From positions 28,795,064 to 28,859,063 of the forward strand of contig OX459095.1 of NCBI GenBank assembly GCA_949775045.1: a DNA stretch of 64,000 bases, given 5' to 3'. A program made the translations under genes and the position numbers. The stretch comes from Metridium senile (Eukaryota > Cnidaria > Anthozoa > Actiniaria > Metridiidae). Below, one piece after another: positions 24,676 through 64,000 of the stretch. Positions within the stretch are counted from its first letter, which is position 1. Each line of letters opens with the position of its first letter. A model generated the notes under the pieces. That model was not told the origin of the DNA. It ran no database searches and saw nothing but the letters and a program-made list of their open reading frames with translations.

Positions 24676-24980
24676 ACCCCGGGGGGTTTACTCCCTTTGT
24701 CCAAGTGATAGGGGTGATCGGCGTACCTTTTAGGGAAAAAATATTTCCTGTGCGTACCTTTTAGGGTCCTGGCTCAAAAATCAGTTACGTAACATGATTC
24801 CGTACCTGTAGTGGTCATTTTTTACTCTGCTCTGTTGTTAAAAGTAAGCTTGGCTGGCAAGAACGTCGCACAGCCGTACCTTTTAGGGGTTGAAATCAAC
24901 AAGGCTTTAACAGTTATTTTTGTCTGTGTGTACCTTTTAGAAGTCGTTTCCAGAACCTCCGCCGATCACCCCTACCACAT
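24676..24980. repeat. Dispersed GTACCTTTTAGG element
   Basis: Begins near CACCCCGGGGGG and holds several GTACCTTTTAGG copies. GGGGTGATCGGCG near 24713 and CGCCGATCACCCC near 24961 are inverted. A related piece lies near 46920-47000. Probably a non-autonomous repeat. Confidence 0.5.
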
Positions 24981-25018
24981 GTGTAAAACAATGAATAAAT
25001 TGTTGATTTATCAATAAG

Positions 25019-25281
<263 letters not shown>

Positions 25282-25522
25282 GAAATGGTTGTACAAATAA
25301 CAAACACGGGGGTTTGCATTTTTTTTACTAAATTAGCTTTTAGTGATTTTGAGTACCACTGATTTACCGTAATCTTCATACAATTTTTCATCAATTAAAA
25401 AGCAAATATTCATAACTTTAAAGTAATAAAATACTAGCTGATGTAATATATTCAGTTGAATTAATATGTTTGTGAACGTACCTAACATCTTCTTATTTCT
25501 ATATTTCTATATTTTTTTTCAG

Positions 25523-59057
<33,535 letters not shown>

Positions 59058-59261
59058 TTACAACGTTATCTAGAAGAGACTAACAGCGTCGCACAAGAAT
59101 CTCGAACAGGCAGTGATGAGGGTTCGAGTAGCTCGCTCTCTGACGATGAGGTTATGTTGTACGATTTGATGCTGACAAAGAAGGAATACAATGATGATGA
59201 TGATGATGATGATGAAAAACCGGCTATATTTCTTAAACAGATAAAAACCATTGATATATAG
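59058..59261 (+). other. In-frame open extension after the TAG
   Basis: The frame of the long tail stays open for 67 more codons: LQRYLEETNSVAQES, SSSSLSDDEVMLYDL, a run of seven Asp, IFLKQIKTIDI-stop (TAG 59259-59261). Its composition matches the upstream tail. Confidence 0.6.
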
Positions 59262-59674
59262 GAAGTCCGCTTTATGCATGGTGACTCAATAAGTTACATT
59301 TTTTGAAATTAATATGCACATCTATATTGTTTCTGGCTCATTGATTGATTGTGCATTTTCTTTAATTGCGAAATGCATTTAATGAATTACACACATACAA
59401 TACAGCACTTGAGTACTTCAGACACCCGTGTTTTATGTAGATGTATTATTAAAAGGTAAACTCTCGAAGGACTATTGAAAAAAATGCAACATGTATTTGA
59501 TGACAATGGGTTGATATTAAGCAATTTTCATCGAATATACTCGTGGTGTTGTTCAATACCTTCTTGGACTGTGGTATTTTCTTTCTGGTATACTCCAGTT
59601 TCAAGTTCTTCATTGCTCAGCCTAGGCCTACGCTGATAGCACGTGATCATGATAGCATGTGTAATACCAATTTC

Positions 59675-59988
59675 GGATTAATACATCCTCGGGAACCCAG
59701 GGGTATTCTTCTGTCGCTCGTTTCTCGCTTCCACAACATATACCCCTGGGAACGTAGTCTGTTGGAGCTTGTTCCGGAAGTCAAAAATCAAACTTATTTA
59801 ACGACTTTCTTTGAATGGTTATCTTGATTTTCATTGGTCGACCTAATAAGGTCGACCAATCAGGAAAGAGCTGAATTTTGACTTCCGGAACAAGCGCCAA
59901 CAGACTACGTTCCCAGGGGTATATGTTGTGGAAGCGAGAAACGAGCGACAGAAGAATACCCCTGGGTTCCCGAGGATGGGATTAATAC
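59675..59988. mobile_element. MITE with long inverted arms and probable 10-bp target duplication
   Basis: Arms start ATCCTCGGGAACCCAGGGG and end with its inverse, each well over 100 bp; GGATTAATAC flanks both sides (59675-59684 and 59979-59988). Outside any gene. Confidence 0.88.
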
Positions 59989-60423
59989 AGCTCCGGCATG
60001 CAAAGCAAGTCTTGAAACTAGAAATACCATCTCTACTATCATCATATTCATCTCTCCTACATATCTATTAATTTCACTGTTTAGCGATGGACTGAGAAGT
60101 CCGACAGTGGATTGGGTTCTTAATTGCCAGGTCGACAGGCTGATGGATTTTATGTCCTTGGACAAAATGCTATTCTCCCACATTTTTCTCTCTTTCCTCA
60201 GAAAATTCCTTGGGAATTTTATAACGTATACCATATAGCAAATAACATATCCGAGTAGTTTTCGGGATGTCTAGGCACTGCAGCTTCATAAATTAAATAT
60301 AAGCTCCTATTTATCAATTTGACATGGCATTGACCAATATATTATCAATTTGTAATAATATTTAAAATCAAGATAAATATTTCATATATATTTAAATTTC
60401 GCAGTAATTTATACTAGCTATAC

Positions 60424-60606
60424 TTAATTGCAAGAAAGTTGACATACGAAAAAAGAACATTTGTATTTAGTGTGTTAGGAATAAATTAAAAGTACAAAAG
60501 AAAGAGTTCAGCTAGAGATCAGAGATCATCTTTTGTACTTTTAATTTATTCCTAACACATTAAATACAAATGTTCTTTTTTCGTATGACAACGTTTTTGC
60601 AATTAG
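60424..60606. repeat. Hairpin element, arms about 70 bp
   Basis: ATACGAAAAAAGAACATTTG and onward to GTACAAAAG, mirrored after a 25-base loop; outer ends TAATTGCAA / TTGCAATTA. Confidence 0.9.
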
Positions 60607-61910
60607 GTGTATATTTTCATATACTTTTTAATAATTAATAAAGTGTATTAGTATAATAATAATATAAATTTATTGTTTTTTATAATATAGTTTGATTATA
60701 ACGCGCGCTCTGATTGGTCCAAAACCGTGGTTTATTGCACCGATAAACCACAGTTTTGAGAGTATCGAAGGAACAGCGAAAAAGTTGTTGTTTGCTCCCT
60801 GTTCACTTTTGAAAAATGGCGTTCAAAATGTCGAGTAATATTTTCTTTTTGTTAAAAAGCTGATATAAACAAATTAAAAACAACAAAAACACTCAATGCA
60901 TCACATAAACAGAACAGGTAGTTCTAAAAGTCACTTTTATTGTTGAATAAGAGCGAAAAAAGATCAAAAAAGTTTATATTTGACAGTTTTGTTTTTAAGA
61001 GTACATTTAATACGCTACGCTGGAGGCATAAAATACTCGTAGACGTTACAAAACAGCAAGAAAAATGTACAAAAAAGCAGCCTAATTAGGTTATTGATGT
61101 CAAAGGATAAAGTAAGATATCTGTTCAGTGAAGAAAGTGAAGTTAAATTTCACAATGCAAACCAAGCGAATGACACGGCATCCAACGGACAAAGTTTAGC
61201 ACACAAATTATCCACTTGAATTAATAAGCTTGCAAAAACAGATGCTTTACGATATAACTATAGTCAATATCTTAAGTATTCATCAATGCATTTATTTAAT
61301 AACTGACCAACGGCGAATACATCTTTTTTTGTTCAAAGCAGGATTACCTGACTATCATGGCGATTTCTGTTCGTTCGAATTTAGCGGTGAATCTAACTTG
61401 ATTGAAAAATGTCCAAGCAATCCTCAACTCAAACCAGCCACATAATGTCGATGTCAGTAGTGAGTAAATATAATCTGCTTGAGGTTAAACGATGTCTAGA
61501 TTTGTTTGTAAGTCAATAAATCCTTCATTATTACGACCAAAGTCATCGGGGATTTCCCAACAAGAACCGGCCAACAAACATGTTATTGACAACAAACTCG
61601 ATCGTTTCATTGGCTTGCAAGCTACATTGATCCATAGAGCTTTGATTTGAGGCATTCTCCACTTGTATATACCATATTCTCCCAAAAGTTTTAAAAATAA
61701 TGTAATATTTTCATGAAAACATAACCTGCAGAATATAATTTTGTAGCTTTGAAAGTTGTGAAAGATTTGTACATTTGTGCTTATAACAAGCGATTTGATT
61801 GGATGGTTGAGAATTCTCAGGAGAATTGATTTGTTCATCAGCAAAATGAAAAAATAATAATTTCTTTTAATTCGTTTTTATTTCGTTTTTGAAACACTTT
61901 CTATATTATA

Positions 61911-62081
61911 AAAGCAATAAACGAGCAATTTCCGTGGTTTATCGGTGTAATAAACCACTTGGGATGTTGGGAGAACACGAAAAAAGGCCGAAAATTTTCT
62001 TAGGCCTTTTTTCGTGTTCTCCCAACATCCCGCGTGGTTTATTACACCGATAAACCACGGAAATCGCTCGTTTATTGCTTT
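61911..62081. repeat. Hairpin element, arms about 75 bp
   Basis: AAAGCAATAAACGAGC ends; the inner arms GGTTTATCGGTGTAATAAACC and GGATGTTGGGAGAACACG are inverted as well. A related GTGGTTTATTGCACCGATAAACCAC lies at about 60728-60752. Confidence 0.9.
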
Positions 62082-64000
62082 AATCAATTTATTTTAACTC
62101 CTATTAAAGTTTTATAAACCTATCATATGTGGTATTTCAAACATCGTTTAAGAGCGAGTCCACGTGAAAACCATGCAGACCAGTCTACACCGTACATCAC
62201 CGATTTTCTTCAAACTTAGCTCGATTGTACATCTTAGTTAACTTATTACTTTGGGGAATTTTTTTGGCTTTAAATAAAAAAGGCTTAAAGTTACAACCGT
62301 TTGAGTATTTTACCCTAAAAACGGTCAAAATTTGCATAAAATATACCTAAAGTTTTACGGCCTCGTATTTCCTTTGCAGATTGTTTCCTGGACCAATATT
62401 CTGTCCACGTTTAGCACATTATCTTATTAGTACTTTAAGTTGAATAAAAAGTCGTGAAACAATTATTGGATTGTTTTACAATGGGTTGAGTTATTGCTAT
62501 TTTTCAGCTTTGACGAAAAGTGTAAAAATATGCTCCAGAAAAGAGCTATTTGCACCTATCCGGCAGTTATTCATATAACTTCGAAACCGTTATCAGATAG
62601 CATGATGATAGAGACAATGTTTTATCGAAAAAAAAGTCTGTAAAGTATTTATTTTTCAAGCGAAAAATAACTAAGAAAATGATGAAATTTACATTGTTTG
62701 AAGTTGTCACGTGACAAAACTAAATATACAACAAGTCTACAACTCGCTAAATATGATCCCGATATAATGATAATAATCATAATAATCAATTATATGAATT
62801 AAAATAATGATATTCATGATGAATATAAGATAATGTTACAGCAAATAACTAAGTTTTAGGCTTGCAAGCCGAATACAGTAATGTTTTGTCTGTCAACCTT
62901 CAACTTTTCTATGTTAAAAACGATATTTCATAATATTTTTTTCACAATATTATTATTTTTTGAAATAAAATGATTTTTACAGTATTAGAATTATGCATTT
63001 ATTAACCTCACACACAACATGTTAAAGAAATTATTGAACTCATGCGGTTGCTAAAAACAGAAACAGACAAAGTAACAGTGTACTATATAAAACTATGTAA
63101 ACAATTAAACCTTTTTGATTTATTATTATCCTGATTATGATCACTCTCCAAGGATATGAATACGTTTTCATAAAAATATATTATTAAAGTTCTAGAAAGA
63201 CATATTTAAAAGACATACATTTTGCTTCAAGTGTTCTTGTTGTTGTTTTGCATAAATTAGAAATTGACATTCGACTAATTGGCATGTTAGACACCGACAT
63301 TAATTGTCATTTTACGTGCATTAGTTGAGGTTGACATACAGTAATTATTTTATGGCGGTTTGCTCTTTTCACAATCTTTCTGTGGAAAATTGTGGAAGTT
63401 CTCGAAGAAACAATGACACCTGTTTTGTTTTGCTACCTTAAAAATCTTTTACAAAGATTATCTGCACCCATCTACTTGGCTGTTTAAAAACTTCTTCCAA
63501 AGATGTGAAGTATTTAAAGAGTGGAAACTTTGTCTTTTAAGAGCTGGTGTTTTTAAAACTGAAAATACAGATGATCATGATATGACAATATGTCCGCTGC
63601 ATAGAGACCACTTTGGTTTAGGCTGATTCTAAACAAAAGCCTGCCAGAGGTGTGACAAAGAGTATGTCTCAAGGATGCTGTCTAAAAGTACACACGAGTG
63701 ACCACGAGTGACCACAAGTGACTAAGTGAAGATATGAAAAAAAGAAAAAAATTGAAAACAATTGAAAAAAAGGAAAAACAACCAAATAACGTAACACAGG
63801 AGCCATTACCTGCGTAACAGTATAAAATAACAAATATGGAAGGAATAGAAAAGAAAAATGAATTACATTTAAAAATTAACAGAAAATTAAACATGAAATC
63901 ATATAACAACAAACAATTCAAATGATAAACAAAAGGACGCGAAAACGAATGGCTTGTAATAAACGTAAAAGTATCGGGCAAAAATCTCATTAGTTTGACG
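62082..64000. other. Right flank, no gene seen
   Basis: AT-rich; a short GAGTGACCAC direct repeat near 63696-63715. No coding, RNA or mobile feature supported. Confidence 0.55.

Noticed and set aside
61230..61445. ORF ending in DYHGDFCSFEFSGES..., possibly a terminal exon after an AG at about 61341
   Set aside because: No matching upstream exon or family signature; could be an unrelated gene's exon but unsupported.
61485..61844. 119-residue minus-strand ORF
   Set aside because: No recognisable motif and no splice context; possibly transposon debris, not enough to call.

Overview
The window is AT-rich, intron-rich animal DNA. Canonical GT-AG introns, a collagen/Ig/pentraxin gene family, an adhesion GPCR with HormR, GAIN/GPS and 7TM domains, non-LTR retrotransposon fossils and many short fold-back elements all fit an early-branching metazoan. 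A cnidarian, perhaps an anthozoan, is my best guess; this is inferred from gene content, not proven.

Left third (about 1.7-23.6 kb, minus strand): three tandem paralogues of a predicted type II membrane protein. Domain order is a short cytosolic tail, a signal-anchor, a furin-like RVRR site, 17 or so Gly-X-Y collagen triplets, an Ig domain, in genes 1 and 2 two more Ig domains, and a C-terminal pentraxin domain split over two exons (A and B). Gene 1 (1727-4804) runs off the left or is truncated. Gene 2 (6398-10316) is complete, with a predicted 643 residues. Gene 3 (11910-23557) lacks the Ig-Ig exon but carries four pentraxin A+B pairs, three of them on a 1930-bp tandem triplication; its exons sum to a predicted 1103 residues. 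Genes 1 and 2 lie on two almost identical 5512-bp tandem units whose breakpoints fall inside pentraxin exon A. A decayed LINE sits in intron 1 of gene 3.

Middle (23.6-25.5 kb): the head-to-head intergenic region between gene 3 and the plus-strand gene, holding a 172-bp tandem duplication, a dispersed repeat and a TTGA microsatellite.

Right (25.5-59.3 kb, plus strand): one large adhesion GPCR gene, 31 exons recognised from EGF to the C-tail. The 5' signal-peptide exon was not found. Order: EGF, Ig1-4, three FN3, SEA, Ig5-6, HormR, GAIN/GPS, 7TM, cytoplasmic tail. All exon phases join without a break (2003 residues with the long tail, 1785 with the short one). It resembles the ADGRF (SEA-Ig-GAIN) class with an extended N-terminus. 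Three predicted cleavage sites (furin-like, SEA, GPS) divide it. Its introns hold many fold-back elements. Three intron-exon boundaries carry duplicated 3' splice sites; the most striking is a 45-bp minisatellite repeating one acceptor plus the first 24 exon bases about 18 times, always in frame.

Far right (59.3-64 kb): no supported gene, only hairpin elements and AT-rich sequence.
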